64,000 bases of DNA from Oxalobacter paraformigenes (GCF_000158475.2 NZ_KI392031.1:1425583-1489582), one strand, 5' to 3'. Counted from the stretch's first letter, positions 34,783 to 48,926 are shown. Translations and numbers: made by a program. Notes: generated by a model not told the origin, from the letters alone.

Positions 34783-36666
34783 TCAAGCTGTTGCTGTGGC
34801 ATTTTCCGTGATCCCGGGACCGTCATTGTCCTGAGAAGGTCTGGAAGGCGTCGATTTTGGTGGACGGGGATCGACTCCATCCATAATATCGTTTACCTGA
34901 TCGGAATCCAGCGTTTCCCATTCCAGCAACAATTTCGCCATCCTCTCGACCTTGTCCCGGTTTTCTTCCAGCAGTTTGCGGGCCAGCGCATACTGCTTGT
35001 CCAGAATGGAACGAATCTCGTTATCGACTTTTTGCTGCGTCGCTTCGGATACCGTCTTGGCCGACATGCGCCCGCCATAGAACATATCCTGTTCGGTATC
35101 CTCATAGACCATGGTACCCAGCGTTTCCGACATACCGTAACGCGTTACCATAGCCCGGGCAATTTTGGTCGCCCGTTCGAAATCGTTCGAAGCGCCTGTG
35201 GACATCTGATGCATGAACAATTCTTCCGCAATACGGCCACCGAACAGGATGGCAATCTCTTCCAGCATCTTGTCCTTGTACATATTGATACGGTCGTGTT
35301 CGGGCAACTGCCAGGTCAATCCCAGGGCATGACCACGCGGCATAATAGTGACCTTGTGAACCGGATCGGCTTTTGGCAACAGTTTGGCGACAACAGCATG
35401 TCCGGATTCGTGATAGGCGGTATTGGTCCGTTCCTCTTCACGCATGACGAAAGATTTGCGTTCCGGTCCCATCAGGATCTTGTCCTTTGCGTCTTCGAAA
35501 TCCTGCATTTCGACCAGACGCTTGTTCCGCCGCGCTGCAAACAAGGCGGATTCGTTCACGAGATTCGCCAGATCGGCACCCGAAAAACCGGGCGTGCCAC
35601 GCGCCAGCACGTTGGAATCGACATCCGGAGCGATCGGCACCTTGCGCATATGCACATTCAGAATCTGTTCGCGACCGCGGATATCCGGCAGACCGACAAC
35701 CACCTGACGATCGAAACGACCGGGACGCAACAGGGCCTTATCCAGCACATCGGAACGGTTGGTTGCAGCTACAACGATAGTGCCCGAATTCGGTTCAAAA
35801 CCGTCCATTTCGACCAGCAACTGATTCAATGTCTGTTCGCGTTCGTCGTTGCCGCCGCCCATGCCCGCGCCACGATGGCGGCCTACGGCATCGATTTCAT
35901 CAATAAAGATAATGCAGGGAGAATGCTTCTTGGCCGTTTCGAACATGTCGCGGACACGAGAGGCCCCGACACCGACAAACATTTCCACAAAATCCGAACC
36001 GGAAATGGAAAAGAACGGCACCTTGGCTTCACCGGCAATGGCTCTTGCAAGAAGCGTTTTCCCGGTTCCCGGGGGCCCCACGAGCAACAGGCCGCGGGGA
36101 ATCCGACCGCCCAGTTTCTGGAACTTGTTCGGATCACGCAGGAAATCCACGACTTCGTGTACTTCTTCCTTGGCTTCGTCGCAACCGGCGACATCGTTGA
36201 ACGTAACCGTATTGTTTTTCTGGTCGATCATCCGCGCCTTGGATTTACCAAACGAAAAAGCGCCTCCTTTTCCGCCTCCCTGCATCTGGCGCATGAAAAA
36301 GATCCAGACGCCGACCAAGAGCAGCATGGGAAACCATGAAATCAATATCTGTGACCAGAAAGAAGGTTCTTCCGGCGGTTTGACATCGAACTGAACGCCA
36401 TTATCGACCAGATCGCCGACCAGCCCGCGATCGAGATAGGTCACTCCCGTCTTGACCTTCTTTCCATCCGCAGTTGTCGCGACAATCGATCGATCCTCAA
36501 TGACAACGTCCTTGATCCGTTTGGATTTGACTTCGTCAAGGAATTGCGAATAATTGATCGGTTCGACGTTCGCCGTATTGCTGCGATCCGTAAAATGTTT
36601 GAAGGTCGTAAGAAGGACAATAATAATGGCAGTCCAAATGCCTACCCTGACAAACATGTTGTTCAC
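34783..36666 (-). CDS. ftsH: ATP-dependent zinc metalloprotease FtsH
   Basis: Membrane-anchored AAA+ protease that degrades sigma-32, LpxC and misassembled membrane proteins. The 627-residue protein has two membrane segments (about 8-24 and 105-125), Walker [12 protein letters not shown] near residue 195, Walker [17 protein letters not shown] near 250, the SRH region [11 protein letters not shown] near 310 and the zinc site [10 protein letters not shown] near 417. A proline/serine-rich C-terminal tail follows. Located after rlmE, the conserved rlmE-ftsH order. Confidence 0.98.
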   Translation of the reverse strand: MNNMFVRVGIWTAIIIVLLTTFKHFTDRSNTANVEPINYSQFLDEVKSKRIKDVVIEDRSIVATTADGKKVKTGVTYLDRGLVGDLVDNGVQFDVKPPEEPSFWSQILISWFPMLLLVGVWIFFMRQMQGGGKGGAFSFGKSKARMIDQKNNTVTFNDVAGCDEAKEEVHEVVDFLRDPNKFQKLGGRIPRGLLLVGPPGTGKTLLARAIAGEAKVPFFSISGSDFVEMFVGVGASRVRDMFETAKKHSPCIIFIDEIDAVGRHRGAGMGGGNDEREQTLNQLLVEMDGFEPNSGTIVVAATNRSDVLDKALLRPGRFDRQVVVGLPDIRGREQILNVHMRKVPIAPDVDSNVLARGTPGFSGADLANLVNESALFAARRNKRLVEMQDFEDAKDKILMGPERKSFVMREEERTNTAYHESGHAVVAKLLPKADPVHKVTIMPRGHALGLTWQLPEHDRINMYKDKMLEEIAILFGGRIAEELFMHQMSTGASNDFERATKIARAMVTRYGMSETLGTMVYEDTEQDMFYGGRMSAKTVSEATQQKVDNEIRSILDKQYALARKLLEENRDKVERMAKLLLEWETLDSDQVNDIMDGVDPRPPKSTPSRPSQDNDGPGITENATATA

Positions 36667-36884
36667 AAAGACTCCTCAGACGCCCAAGCGTCAATTACTG
36701 ATAGATAGCTCATTTTACAATCATTTTCAGGCATCTGCCATCACGATATGACATTGTGACAGCTGCAACATTAATTAAAGTCAGCCTGCGCTATCGATCA
36801 CGGATTTTTAAAAGACATTATCCGGTTAAATTCCGGAAAATAAGTATTTCTTACAAATGGAGACAAAATTCCCCAAATCAAGGA

Positions 36885-37532
36885 TCAAGCGCAAGAATGA
36901 CGCAATTGCCGTCCCAGCAAAAACATTTCCGAAGAGTAATTCCGGCTGGCTTTCGGTTTTACGGGAGTGACCGTTACAAACGTCTCCCGGAATTTTTTCA
37001 GTATTTCATTGTAGGTACTGCCGTTAAAACATTTGACCAGCAATGAACCGGACGGTTTCAGATGAGCCTGTGCAAATTCCAGCGCCAGATCCATCAGATA
37101 CTCGACCCTTGCCGCATCAGCTGACGCGATACCGGACAGATTGGGCGCCATGTCGGACAACACCAGATCGACTTGTCGTCCTTCCAGCAGAGCTTCCAAT
37201 TCATGCAGCACCGATTCTTCACGGAAATCCCCCTGAAGAAAATGAACGCCTTCAACCGGTTCCATCGGCAAAATATCAAGACCGACAATAGTACCGTTGA
37301 CCGGATGGCCTCCCTGACCACCCAGTTTCCGCGCGATATATTGCGACCAGCTTCCGGGAGCGCACCCCAGATCGACAATGACCTGTCCGGGCCTCACAAG
37401 TTTTGCGTTCTCATCGATTTCGCTCAGTTTGTAAACAGCGCGCGCCCGATAGCCTTCCTTTTGGGCCAGTTTGACAAAAGGATCGTCGAGATGGTTTCTC
37501 ATCCAGCTTTTATTGAATTTATTCTTTGACAT
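36885..37532 (-). CDS. rlmE: 23S rRNA 2'-O-methyltransferase (U2552)
   Basis: Methylates U2552 of 23S rRNA. The 215-residue protein has the RlmE/FtsJ start [20 protein letters not shown], motif [14 protein letters not shown] near residue 60, and the K-D-K-E catalytic set in [32 protein letters not shown] and YSSEMFLLG. Upstream of ftsH with a 218-base gap, and divergent from yhbY with only 32 bases between, so the two share a promoter region. Confidence 0.97.
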   Translation of the reverse strand: MSKNKFNKSWMRNHLDDPFVKLAQKEGYRARAVYKLSEIDENAKLVRPGQVIVDLGCAPGSWSQYIARKLGGQGGHPVNGTIVGLDILPMEPVEGVHFLQGDFREESVLHELEALLEGRQVDLVLSDMAPNLSGIASADAARVEYLMDLALEFAQAHLKPSGSLLVKCFNGSTYNEILKKFRETFVTVTPVKPKASRNYSSEMFLLGRQLRHSCA

Positions 37533-37564
37533 TCGCGTAAAATACAGTTTTTCAAAGGAATATT

Positions 37565-38029
37565 ATGTTGAAATTAACCCCTGCACAACGAAGCCTTCTG
37601 AGATCGCAGGCGCACAATCTGGATCCGGTCGTCATGATTGGCGATGCCGGACTGACCGACGCCGTCCTGAAAGAAATCGCCGTCAATCTCGACGCTCACG
37701 GTCTCATCAAAATCCGCGTTTTCGGAGACGATCGCCTGGCTCGCCTCGAAATGTTGCAATCGATCTGCCAACAGCTTGATGCCGCTCCAATCCAGCATAT
37801 CGGCAAACTGCTGGTGATCTACCGCCCCAAAAAAGAAACCGTCAAACCGGCAGAACAAAACGGAAAGGGAGGGATGCGATCCGTCGTCACTTTCAAACCG
37901 GGAACCGGCGCCATCAAAAACCGGATTAAAAAAGTGCTCGTCAAAGGCAATGAACGCGTCACTCAGGGCGGTTTGATAAAACGCAAAAAGACACGTCAGG
38001 CAAGCGCCAAGAAAAAAGCGCTCACCTGA
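37565..38029 (+). CDS. yhbY: YhbY-family CRM-domain RNA-binding protein
   Basis: A 154-residue protein associated with pre-50S ribosomal subunits. The CRM domain occupies the first ~95 residues: LTPAQRSLLRSQAHNLDPVV, MIGDAGLTDAVLKEI and the GIGG-loop equivalent region, ending in LLVIYRPKKE. A lysine/arginine-rich extension of about 55 residues (IKRKKTRQASAKKKA at the end) makes it longer than the E. coli protein (about 97). AAAGGAAT upstream of the ATG. The only plus-strand gene in this housekeeping block. Confidence 0.93.
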   Translation: MLKLTPAQRSLLRSQAHNLDPVVMIGDAGLTDAVLKEIAVNLDAHGLIKIRVFGDDRLARLEMLQSICQQLDAAPIQHIGKLLVIYRPKKETVKPAEQNGKGGMRSVVTFKPGTGAIKNRIKKVLVKGNERVTQGGLIKRKKTRQASAKKKALT

Positions 38030-38038
38030 ATACGGTTA

Positions 38039-38515
38039 TCAGATAAACAATACCTCAAGAATTTCATATTCGCGAATTCCGGCGGGTGCGTTGACTTCAA
38101 CGACATCGCCCGCTTCCCGGCCAATCAGGGCACGGGCCAGAGGGGACGTGATGGAAATCTTCAGCTCTTTCAGATCGGCTTCATCATTGCCGACAATCTG
38201 ATAGCTGACCTTTTCCCCCGTTTCCAGATCTTCAAGCGCAACCGTTGCGGCGAATACGATACGGCCATTGGTGTTCAGGGTCGTCGGATCAATGACTTGC
38301 GCGGAACTCAGCTTGGTCTCGAGTTCCGCAATGCGGCCCTCGATAAACGCCTGACGTTCCTTGGCGGCATCGTATTCCGCATTTTCAGACAAATCGCCAT
38401 GCGAGCGGGCCTCGGCAATCGCTGCAATGACTTCATAACGATCCTTGGTTTTCAAGCGGTGCAATTCTTCGCGCATCATCTGTGCGCCTCTGACGGTAAC
38501 AGGTATGGAACTCAT
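38039..38515 (-). CDS. greA: Transcription elongation factor GreA
   Basis: Rescues backtracked RNA polymerase by stimulating transcript cleavage. The 158-residue protein has the coiled-coil N-terminus with acidic tip (GDLSENAEYDAAKERQAFIE) and the C-terminal FKBP-like domain (YQIVGNDEADLKELKISITS, SPLARALIG). The ATG at 38515 matches the normal GreA start (MSSIPVT); a longer frame begins inside the carB terminator. Follows carB on the same strand. Confidence 0.97.
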   Translation of the reverse strand: MSSIPVTVRGAQMMREELHRLKTKDRYEVIAAIAEARSHGDLSENAEYDAAKERQAFIEGRIAELETKLSSAQVIDPTTLNTNGRIVFAATVALEDLETGEKVSYQIVGNDEADLKELKISITSPLARALIGREAGDVVEVNAPAGIREYEILEVLFI

Positions 38516-38528
38516 TTTTTCATCTCTC

Positions 38529-38581
38529 AAAAAACCTGCGAGGCTTTGCGACACGATTCCGTGTCATAAAAGCCTCGCAAA
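38529..38581 (-). terminator. Terminator after carB
   Basis: On the minus strand TGCGAGGCTTT pairs with AAGCCTCGCA across a GACACG/CGTGTC inner stem, then a run of six T residues. It separates carB from greA, although greA lies only 85 bases downstream. Confidence 0.85.
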
Positions 38582-38599
38582 CTCATTCAATGATGTGAC

Positions 38600-41830
<3,231 letters not shown>

Positions 41831-41902
41831 ATTTTCCGCAAGTTGTTTGGGTTACCGTCTTCGAAAACCGTTTGAAAACGGCGAATATTGCTTTTTCCCG
41901 CC

Positions 41903-41927
41903 CTGCCGGACGACAAGCGTCCGGCAG
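41903..41927. repeat. Hairpin between carA and carB
   Basis: CTGCCGGACG and CGTCCGGCAG form a perfect 10-bp stem around ACAAG. No T-run follows on the minus strand, so it is more likely an mRNA processing or stability element between carA and carB than a terminator. Confidence 0.6.
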
Positions 41928-41938
41928 CTGGCAGTCAG

Positions 41939-43087
41939 TTACTTGTTCTTTCTGGCTGTTTCCATCATTCCGACAAACCGGTCGAACAGGTAATCGACAT
42001 CGCCGGGGCCGGGCGAAGCCTCTGGATGTCCCTGAAAACAGAAAGCCGGTTTGTCCGTTCTGGCAAATCCCTGAAGGGAACCGTCGAAAAGCGATTTGTG
42101 CGTCACCTTGCAATTGGACGGCAATGTCGTCGCATCGACGGCAAAGCCATGATTTTGCGAAGTAATCAATACCTTGCCGGTTTCAATATCCTGAACGGGG
42201 TGATTGGCTCCATGATGGCCGAATTTCATTTTCAGGGTTTTTGCGCCGGCAGCCAGCGCCATGATCTGATGGCCCAGACAAATACCGAAAGTCGGGATAC
42301 CGCGTTCGATCAAATTGCGTGCCGCTTCGATGGCATACGTGCAGGGTTCCGGGTCACCGGGGCCATTGGAGAGGAAAATCCCGTCTGGCGACAATTTCAA
42401 AACTTCTTCGGCAGACGACTGCGCCGGCAAAACCGTCACCTTGCATCCCCGATCCGTCAGCATGCGCAAAATATTGCGTTTGACGCCGAAATCGAAAGCG
42501 ACGACATGATATTTGAAATCACCGAGCTGTTTGTAACCGCTACCGAGTTCCCACCCGGCTTCCGTCCACTCGTAAGACTCGCCCGTTGTCACCTCTTTGG
42601 CAAGATCCTGGCCGGAAAGACCGGAGCAACTTCTTGCAAGCGCAAGCGCCCTACTTTCATCGTCACCGACGACAATGGCCCCGCTTTGCGCCCCTTTTTC
42701 ACGGAGAATCCGGGTCAGTTTGCGGGTATCGATACCGGCAATGGCGACGATATTCTGTTCTTTCAGATAATCCGGCAGAGACTGCGTCGCCCGGAAATTG
42801 GAAATGACAGGCTGGACATCCTTGACGATGAAACCGGCAGCCTGTATCCGTCTGGATTCAACGTCTTCCGGATTGACGCCCGTGTTCCCGATATGAGGAT
42901 AAGTCAGGGTAACGATCTGCCCGCTGTAACTGGGATCCGTCAGGATTTCCTGATACCCTGTCATGGATGTGTTGAAAACCACTTCGCCGGCAGTTTCACC
43001 CGAAGCGCCAATGGAATAGCCGTGAAAAACAGTGCCGTCTGCAAGCGCCAGAACGGCTGGAACCTGTTGACCGAAAGGGAATTGCAA
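41939..43087 (-). CDS. carA: Carbamoyl-phosphate synthase small subunit
   Basis: The glutaminase subunit that feeds ammonia to CarB. The 382-residue protein has the N-terminal [28 protein letters not shown] and [10 protein letters not shown], and a class I amidotransferase domain with the catalytic cysteine in [10 protein letters not shown] near residue 265 and the His-Glu pair in [10 protein letters not shown] near 350. First gene of the carAB-greA run. Upstream sequence holds a CCGGACT/AGTCCGG hairpin at 43145-43169 in the probable leader. Confidence 0.97.
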   Translation of the reverse strand: MQFPFGQQVPAVLALADGTVFHGYSIGASGETAGEVVFNTSMTGYQEILTDPSYSGQIVTLTYPHIGNTGVNPEDVESRRIQAAGFIVKDVQPVISNFRATQSLPDYLKEQNIVAIAGIDTRKLTRILREKGAQSGAIVVGDDESRALALARSCSGLSGQDLAKEVTTGESYEWTEAGWELGSGYKQLGDFKYHVVAFDFGVKRNILRMLTDRGCKVTVLPAQSSAEEVLKLSPDGIFLSNGPGDPEPCTYAIEAARNLIERGIPTFGICLGHQIMALAAGAKTLKMKFGHHGANHPVQDIETGKVLITSQNHGFAVDATTLPSNCKVTHKSLFDGSLQGFARTDKPAFCFQGHPEASPGPGDVDYLFDRFVGMMETARKNK

Positions 43088-43144
43088 GGTAACTCCTTTT
43101 AGTGTTACCGCAACGGCTCCGCTTCATCAGGCTGCATCAATCTC

Positions 43145-43169
43145 CCGGACTGTCTTTTAACAAGTCCGG
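43145..43169 (-). repeat. Hairpin in the carA leader
   Basis: CCGGACT (43145-43151) pairs with AGTCCGG (43163-43169). It lies in the 196-base gap between trpS and carA, about 60 bases upstream of the carA start. Possible leader structure; no attenuator partner or T-run seen. Confidence 0.4.
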
Positions 43170-43283
43170 AACGCTGATTAATTTTAATTGGAGTCGAACG
43201 ACGCAGGCGCTACGGTAATAATTGAATTCGTTAAGCTGTCCAATTATAGCCGAGAATAAATACGCCAGCAAATTGCCGCTCCA

Positions 43284-44492
43284 TTATTTTCCGGAATATC
43301 CCAGCCCCATCGCTTCGCGGACATCGCGCATCGTTTCGCCAGCCAGTTTGCGCGCCCTCTCGCAACCGTGTTCGACGATTTCACGAACGAGCGATGGTTT
43401 GGCGACGTACTGTTGTGCCCTCTCCTGCATCGGTTCGAGTTCGCGGACAACCGCGTCGATAATGGGCTGTTTGCACTGGATGCAACCGATCCCGGCGGAA
43501 CGGCATCCTTTCTGTACCCACTCCTTGGTTTCCTCATCCGAATAAACCACATGGAACAGCCAGACCGGACATTTTTCCGGATCGCCCGGGTCGGTCCGTC
43601 TGACACGCGCCGGATCGGTCTGCATGGTCCGGATTTTGCGGGTAATCGTTTCCTTGTCGTCACGCAACGCAATGGCATTGCCATAACTTTTCGACATTTT
43701 CTGACCGTCCAGACCCGGTAAACGAGACGCTTCGGTCAGTAGCGCTTTCGGTTCGGTCAGAATCTGCTTGCGGCTGCCGAGCAGATAACCGTACAGGATT
43801 TCCCTGTCGTTTGCGGACAGGCTGCCCGCTCCGTCCAGCATGGCCCTGGCTTTTTCAAGCGCCTCGACATTGCCTTTTTCCTGATACTCGGTACGCCATT
43901 CCATAAAAACCTTTGCCTGCTTGTTCCCCAATTTTTTAGCGCTTGCCTGCGCCTTTTCATCGAATCCTTTTTCACGGCCGTACATATAGTTGAAACGCCG
44001 CGCCAGTTCGCGCATGATTTCCATATGCGGTAACTGGTCTTCGCCGACCGGCACCTGATTGGCCCGGTAAACAAGCACGTCGGCCGCCATCATTAAGGGA
44101 TACCCCAGAAAACCGTAGGTTGTCAGATCCTTGTGCGCCAGTTTCTGGATCTGGTCTTTATAGGTCGGAACCCGCTCCAGCCAGGAAAGCGGCGTGGACA
44201 TGCTCATCAGCAAGGTCAGTTCGGCGTGCTCAAGCACTTTCGACTGAATGAAAATGGTGGCCTTTTCCGGATCAATCCCGGCAGCGAGCCAGTCGATCAC
44301 CATTTCCCAGGCATTCTTTTCGATCGTTTCCACTTCATCGTAATGGGTCGTCAAAGCATGCCAGTCGGCCACGAAGAAAAGGCTTTCCACTTCCGATTGA
44401 ATGCGAACCCAGTTTTTGATGGCGCCATGATAATGGCCGAGATGCAGCGCACCGGTCGGGCGCATGCCGGAAACAACACGATCAGGATACAT
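43284..44492 (-). CDS. trpS: Tryptophanyl-tRNA synthetase
   Basis: Class I synthetase charging tRNA-Trp. The HIGH-type motif is HLGH at residues 17-20, KMSKS lies in LDGQKMSKSYGNAI near 254. At 402 residues it is longer than the E. coli enzyme (334); the extra length includes an insertion rich in K/E (about 160-210) seen in other betaproteobacterial TrpS. The C-terminal region VVRELEPMQERAQQYV is normal. Six bases separate it from the upstream site-2 protease gene, so they are probably co-transcribed. Confidence 0.97.
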   Translation of the reverse strand: MYPDRVVSGMRPTGALHLGHYHGAIKNWVRIQSEVESLFFVADWHALTTHYDEVETIEKNAWEMVIDWLAAGIDPEKATIFIQSKVLEHAELTLLMSMSTPLSWLERVPTYKDQIQKLAHKDLTTYGFLGYPLMMAADVLVYRANQVPVGEDQLPHMEIMRELARRFNYMYGREKGFDEKAQASAKKLGNKQAKVFMEWRTEYQEKGNVEALEKARAMLDGAGSLSANDREILYGYLLGSRKQILTEPKALLTEASRLPGLDGQKMSKSYGNAIALRDDKETITRKIRTMQTDPARVRRTDPGDPEKCPVWLFHVVYSDEETKEWVQKGCRSAGIGCIQCKQPIIDAVVRELEPMQERAQQYVAKPSLVREIVEHGCERARKLAGETMRDVREAMGLGYSGK

Positions 44493-44498
44493 AATGAA

Positions 44499-45158
44499 TC
44501 ACAAAGATAAAATATATAACAAAGGATAGAGAAACAGGTTGATGATCCAGCGCCCCAGTTGCATCACCGGACGCATCCAGTAAGTCGTCAGCCCCAAATA
44601 AACCAGTCCGAGCACGATGAAAAAGCCATACCGTTCAACCTGAACGAATTTGTACGCCATACTCGCCGGCAACAGACTTGTCATTATGCGGCCTCCGTCC
44701 AAAGGTGGCAATGGGAAAAGATTGAAAGCGAAGAGAACCAGATTGATCATCACGCCGGCATCGGCCATTTGCAGGAGAAATCCGCTCTGCACATGGGCCA
44801 GCAGCAGGCCGATTTTAAACAGACTCCACAATAACGCCATGACCAGATTCGAACTCGGTCCTGCCAGAGCGACCAGCGCCGCGTCCCGCCGCGGATGCCG
44901 CAATTGTCCGAAATTGACCGGTACCGGCTTGGCGTAACCGAAAATGAACGGGCTGCCGATAAGCAACAACACCGCGGGGATAATGACCGTTCCAAGCGGA
45001 TCGATATGCTTGAAAGGATTCAGCGTCATCCGCCCTTCCATATAAGCGGTCGAATCGCCCAGATACCGGGCGACAAACGCGTGCGCGGCTTCATGCAGCG
45101 TGATCGCAAACAGCAGGGGAATCGCCCAGATTATGGCTGTTTCAACAATATTATCCAT
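44499..45158 (-). CDS. Site-2 protease family (M50) membrane protein
   Basis: A 219-residue polytopic membrane protein of the short bacterial M50 group. The zinc-binding HEAAH motif is in the first helix (ITLHEAAHAFVARYLGD near residue 22) and the second site is LFPLPPLDGGRIM near 145, with the aspartate ligand. At least five hydrophobic segments. Cleaves unknown membrane substrates; the group often lies upstream of trpS in betaproteobacteria, as here. Confidence 0.88.
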   Translation of the reverse strand: MDNIVETAIIWAIPLLFAITLHEAAHAFVARYLGDSTAYMEGRMTLNPFKHIDPLGTVIIPAVLLLIGSPFIFGYAKPVPVNFGQLRHPRRDAALVALAGPSSNLVMALLWSLFKIGLLLAHVQSGFLLQMADAGVMINLVLFAFNLFPLPPLDGGRIMTSLLPASMAYKFVQVERYGFFIVLGLVYLGLTTYWMRPVMQLGRWIINLFLYPLLYILSL

Positions 45159-45213
45159 TCTGCGCTTTCAATAGTTTGAAACAGCCGGTCATACCGCACC
45201 CGACCGTTACCTT

Positions 45214-45840
45214 TTACAATCCGATCAATGCGGGACCGCCACGACCGCTACGCACCAGTTCGGGTTCTTTACCGGTCAAATCGATCACCGTTGTCGGCAA
45301 CAGTCCGCACGCTCCGCCATCGATCACGGCGTCAACCAGCTTTTCCAGTCTTTCCTGAATGGCGTATCCTTCAGTCAGGGGATCTTCGTCGCCGGGAAGG
45401 ATAAGGGTTGTTCCGATCAGCGGTTCTCCCAGTTCTTCCAGCAGTGCCTGATCGATACGATTGTCAGGAATACGCAAGCCAATCGTTTTGCGCGAAGGAT
45501 GCGACAGGCGGCGCGGTACTTCCTTCGTCGCCTGCAAAATGAAGGTGAAAGCGCCCGGTGTGGCCGCTTTCAGCAGGCGATAGGCCGAATTGTCTACCCG
45601 TGCATAAGACCCCACTTCCTTCAAATCGCGGCACAAGAGCGTCAGCAGATGCCGTTCGTCCATCTGGCGGATCTGGCGAATCCGGTCGACAGCCGCCTTG
45701 TCATCCAGACGGCAAACAAGCGCATAACTGGAGTCGGTCGGCATCACGACGACACCGCCGCCACGCACGACATCAGCCGCCTTTTTAATCAGGCGACTCT
45801 GCGGATTGACAGGATGTATTTCCAGATAAAAACTAGCCAT
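45214..45840 (-). CDS. Sua5/YciO/YrdC-family protein
   Basis: A 208-residue protein of the YrdC fold. MPTDSSYALVCRLDDK near residue 32 and RIRQIRQMDERHLLTLLCR carry the nucleotide/threonine pocket pattern, and PGAFTFILQAT and RKTIGLRIPDN are typical of the YciO branch rather than TsaC. TsaC makes threonylcarbamoyl-AMP for tRNA modification; the YciO branch is less well defined. Forms a run with the site-2 protease and trpS genes. Confidence 0.85.
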   Translation of the reverse strand: MASFYLEIHPVNPQSRLIKKAADVVRGGGVVVMPTDSSYALVCRLDDKAAVDRIRQIRQMDERHLLTLLCRDLKEVGSYARVDNSAYRLLKAATPGAFTFILQATKEVPRRLSHPSRKTIGLRIPDNRIDQALLEELGEPLIGTTLILPGDEDPLTEGYAIQERLEKLVDAVIDGGACGLLPTTVIDLTGKEPELVRSGRGGPALIGL

Positions 45841-45870
45841 TTTTCAGTGTTGTACGCGAGTGCCGGACTG

Positions 45871-46752
45871 TCATGTCCGTCCGGTCTGAAGCGCTTCAAT
45901 CCTTTTTTCAATAGGGGGATGAGTCGCGAACAGGGACATAAAACGACTGCCGCTGTTAATACCCATCGCTGTCATGTTTTTCGGCAAGTCCGTCGATTCC
46001 ATATGACCGAGCCGCTGCAAGGCATGAATCATGGGCCGGCTGCTGCCAAGCAGTTTTGCCGAACCGGCGTCCGCCCTGAATTCGCGATAACGCGAAAACC
46101 ACGCGACGATCATCGAAGCCAGAAAACCGAAGAGGATTTCACAGACGATAACCGTAAAAAAATAACCGATGCCGCGTCCTCCGCCATTTTCAGCGTTTCT
46201 CGACAACAGATTGTCCACAAAAAACCCGACAACCCGGGCAAGGAAAATGACGAAAGTGTTTACCACTCCCTGGATAAGGGTCAAGGTCACCATGTCGCCA
46301 TTGGCGACATGCGCGATTTCATGACCGAGCACGGCTTCCACTTCCTCATGGTTCATGCTTTGCAACAAACCGGTCGATACGGCAACCAGTGCCGAATTCT
46401 TGAAAGCCCCCGTTGCAAAGGCATTCGGTTCTCCCTCGTACACAGCAACCTCAGGCATCCGGATGCCTGCTTCATTCGACAGTTTCTGAACAGTATTCAA
46501 AAGCCACTGTTCCGTTGGATTGGAAGGGGCTGTGATGACATGGGCGCCAGTCGACCACTTGGCCATCGGTTTGCTGATCAAAAGCGAAATAATGGAACCG
46601 GTAAAACCGATAACCAGGGAAAAAACAAGCAGGCTCCCCAGATCCAGACCGCTGCCGTACAAATACCGATTGATTCCCAGAAGGGACAAGACAATCGACA
46701 TGACGAGAATAACTGCCAGATTGGTTGCCAGAAAAAGAAAAATTCTTTTCAT
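45871..46752 (-). CDS. htpX: Membrane zinc protease HtpX
   Basis: A 293-residue M48 protease of membrane quality control. Two N-terminal membrane segments (about 4-24, 34-54), the zinc site [14 protein letters not shown] near residue 140, two further membrane segments (about 155-215) and the third zinc ligand in [14 protein letters not shown] near 225. The C-terminus [14 protein letters not shown] is typical. Monocistronic by spacing. Confidence 0.95.
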   Translation of the reverse strand: MKRIFLFLATNLAVILVMSIVLSLLGINRYLYGSGLDLGSLLVFSLVIGFTGSIISLLISKPMAKWSTGAHVITAPSNPTEQWLLNTVQKLSNEAGIRMPEVAVYEGEPNAFATGAFKNSALVAVSTGLLQSMNHEEVEAVLGHEIAHVANGDMVTLTLIQGVVNTFVIFLARVVGFFVDNLLSRNAENGGGRGIGYFFTVIVCEILFGFLASMIVAWFSRYREFRADAGSAKLLGSSRPMIHALQRLGHMESTDLPKNMTAMGINSGSRFMSLFATHPPIEKRIEALQTGRT

Positions 46753-46955
46753 GAATGGATCCTGTATTTCTGAATATGATCAAAGCGTTAAAATAAGTCC
46801 GTTTCCGGAAAATTCAAGTCCGGTTTGTGAAGCATGGCATCGAAACAGGACTCGTTTATTAATTTTTTACATAAGATGAGGGAATATAACGGCAAAACGA
46901 AAATCGCGCAGCCTTTTTTCATTTCTGTATCAAACAAACAGGATTTTGCACGCTC

Positions 46956-47789
46956 TCAGCGCCAGTTCTGCCAGACCGGTTCCACAGGACAGGGAAAATC
47001 GGGCAGGCAACCGACATCGACAGGCGACTCGTTCGGCGCGTGAAAATCCGAACCGACTGACGATAAAAAACCGTACCGGTTGGCCAGTCTGGCAAAATAC
47101 AGATACTGATCCGGCGTATGGCTTCCGGTCACGACTTCAATGCCGGTCCCTCCCAGTTGCCGGAATTCATCGAGAAAGGCATGCAAGGCCACTTCCTTGA
47201 TTTTATATCGGCCGGGATGGGCGACAATGGCAATGCCTCCCGCATTCAGTATCCACTGTACGGCTTCGGTCAGGGTTGCCCATTGATGCCGGATATAGGC
47301 AGGGCCGCCATCTTTCAGATAACGGTCGAAGGCATTTGAAATCGTCGGGCAAACGCCGGACTCGACAAGGAACCGCGCAAAATGTTTTCTGGAGATCAGA
47401 TTCGGATTGGTAACATATTTCAGCGCGCCTTCGTAAGCTCCTTCAACGCCCAGTTCCGCAAACCGTTCTCCCATCCGCTTCGCCCGTTCCATACGTCCCG
47501 AACGGTTCCGGCGAAGCATATCAATCAAGACAGGATCGTTTTCATCCACGTGCAATCCGACAATATGAATGGAAGTACCGGCCCAGGTAATCGAGATTTC
47601 CACACCGGAAACCAGTTCGATTCCCGCTTCGGCAGCGGCCTTTTTGGCCTCGGTCACACCGGCGACTTCATCATGGTCAGTCAGTGCCAGCATCCTCACG
47701 CCATTGGCGCTGGCGCGTCTGACCAGTTCAGCAGGCGTCAGTACGCCATCCGATACGCGTGAATGCGAGTGGAGATCAATATTCAGCAT
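46956..47789 (-). CDS. PHP-domain metal-dependent phosphoesterase (RNase AM/YciV-like)
   Basis: A 277-residue PHP-domain hydrolase. Metal-binding motifs are DLHSHSRVSDG at the start, LALTDHDEVAG near residue 37, GVEISITW near 60, IVAHPGRYK near 195 and GSDFHAPNE near 250. Proteins of this subgroup (YciV/TrpH) are 5'-3' exonucleases on RNA and nucleotides in E. coli. In many betaproteobacteria the gene lies near a YciO-like gene, as it does here. Confidence 0.9.
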   Translation of the reverse strand: MLNIDLHSHSRVSDGVLTPAELVRRASANGVRMLALTDHDEVAGVTEAKKAAAEAGIELVSGVEISITWAGTSIHIVGLHVDENDPVLIDMLRRNRSGRMERAKRMGERFAELGVEGAYEGALKYVTNPNLISRKHFARFLVESGVCPTISNAFDRYLKDGGPAYIRHQWATLTEAVQWILNAGGIAIVAHPGRYKIKEVALHAFLDEFRQLGGTGIEVVTGSHTPDQYLYFARLANRYGFLSSVGSDFHAPNESPVDVGCLPDFPCPVEPVWQNWR

Positions 47790-47865
47790 AAGACAGATCC
47801 ATCATTTTCCTAACAAAGTATTGTACGACGAGCCGGAAAAGAACGCCGAGAAGCCAAAACCGCTT

Positions 47866-48747
47866 TCAAACTAGAAAATCCTCGATCAGTCTGGCCACGC
47901 TCTCAGGCTGATCATGCTGGAGCATATGACCGGCTCCTTCCACCAGCGCAATCCGTACATCCCGGATATAGGAAGCGCGACGCCGGATTTCTTCTTGTGC
48001 CCTCGCCTGATCTTTCATGCGGATACCCAATAGTGAATGCTGGCCTTCCACAAAAAGGACCCTCGCCTCTATCCGGCTCCAGCAGGCGAGAATTTCATCC
48101 AGTCGGGACAACACGGGCAAGGACTTGTGTTTCGGATCGGCCATGACAATCCGTTCCCCCCTGTCATTTACTTCAGTCCAGTAATCCGCCAGAAAAAAAG
48201 CCCGCTCATAAGTCAGTCTGGGATTGTTTTTCCGCAAGCGTGCAATAACGGCTTCCTTGTCAGGATAAGCGCGCAGTCTTTCCGGCTCTTTCCGTGAATC
48301 GAGCCATCGTTCCAGCCGTTCGGGGGCCATTTCGGGCCGGTTTTCGACGATACCGTATCCTTCCAGACTGATAAGATGGGCCACGCGCGAAGGCCGGATA
48401 CCGGCATAAACGCTGGTGATGTTCCCGCCCAGACTGTGCCCCAGCAACCGGACAGGCTCGTCAGGCGAATAGTGATCGAGCAAGGCTTCCAGATCGGCCA
48501 GATAATCCGGAAACCAGTAACCGCCCTGCGCCCAGTCGGAATGCCCGAAACCGCGCATATCCGGAGCGATAACATGCCACTCCTTTTCAAACGCATCCAC
48601 AACGAACTGGAAAGAAGCGGAAATATCCATCCATCCGTGAACCATGAACAATTTCGGCGCATCCCTGTCGCCCCAATGGCGAACACACAAGCGCATGTCG
48701 TGAGCGTCTACAAATTCCGTGCGTGAGACTTTCATCCGTGAATACAA
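47866..48747 (-). CDS. Alpha/beta hydrolase
   Basis: A 293-residue alpha/beta-hydrolase-fold protein. The oxyanion HG is in LFMVHGWMDISASF, the nucleophile elbow in VRLLGHSLGGNI near residue 105, and the catalytic histidine in VEGAGHMLQHDQPE near 275. An acid residue is likely in the VLFVEGQHS strand region. Substrate unknown. The start points away from the gamma-carbonic anhydrase gene, so the 180-base gap holds two divergent promoters. Confidence 0.88.
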   Translation of the reverse strand: MYSRMKVSRTEFVDAHDMRLCVRHWGDRDAPKLFMVHGWMDISASFQFVVDAFEKEWHVIAPDMRGFGHSDWAQGGYWFPDYLADLEALLDHYSPDEPVRLLGHSLGGNITSVYAGIRPSRVAHLISLEGYGIVENRPEMAPERLERWLDSRKEPERLRAYPDKEAVIARLRKNNPRLTYERAFFLADYWTEVNDRGERIVMADPKHKSLPVLSRLDEILACWSRIEARVLFVEGQHSLLGIRMKDQARAQEEIRRRASYIRDVRIALVEGAGHMLQHDQPESVARLIEDFLV

Positions 48748-48926
48748 AATTGACTGTAAAGCGAAACATTATAAACACATGTTTTGGATAAAAACCGCTT
48801 TCAGTCCAAAATCCGTATGGCATATTTCCAATGCCTGCCGACAGCGTATCCATTTTTCATTTCAGACCGGTGACATACCGGCATCAACAGGTAAAATGGA
48901 CGTCTTCCCCATCTGGAGCAAAGAAT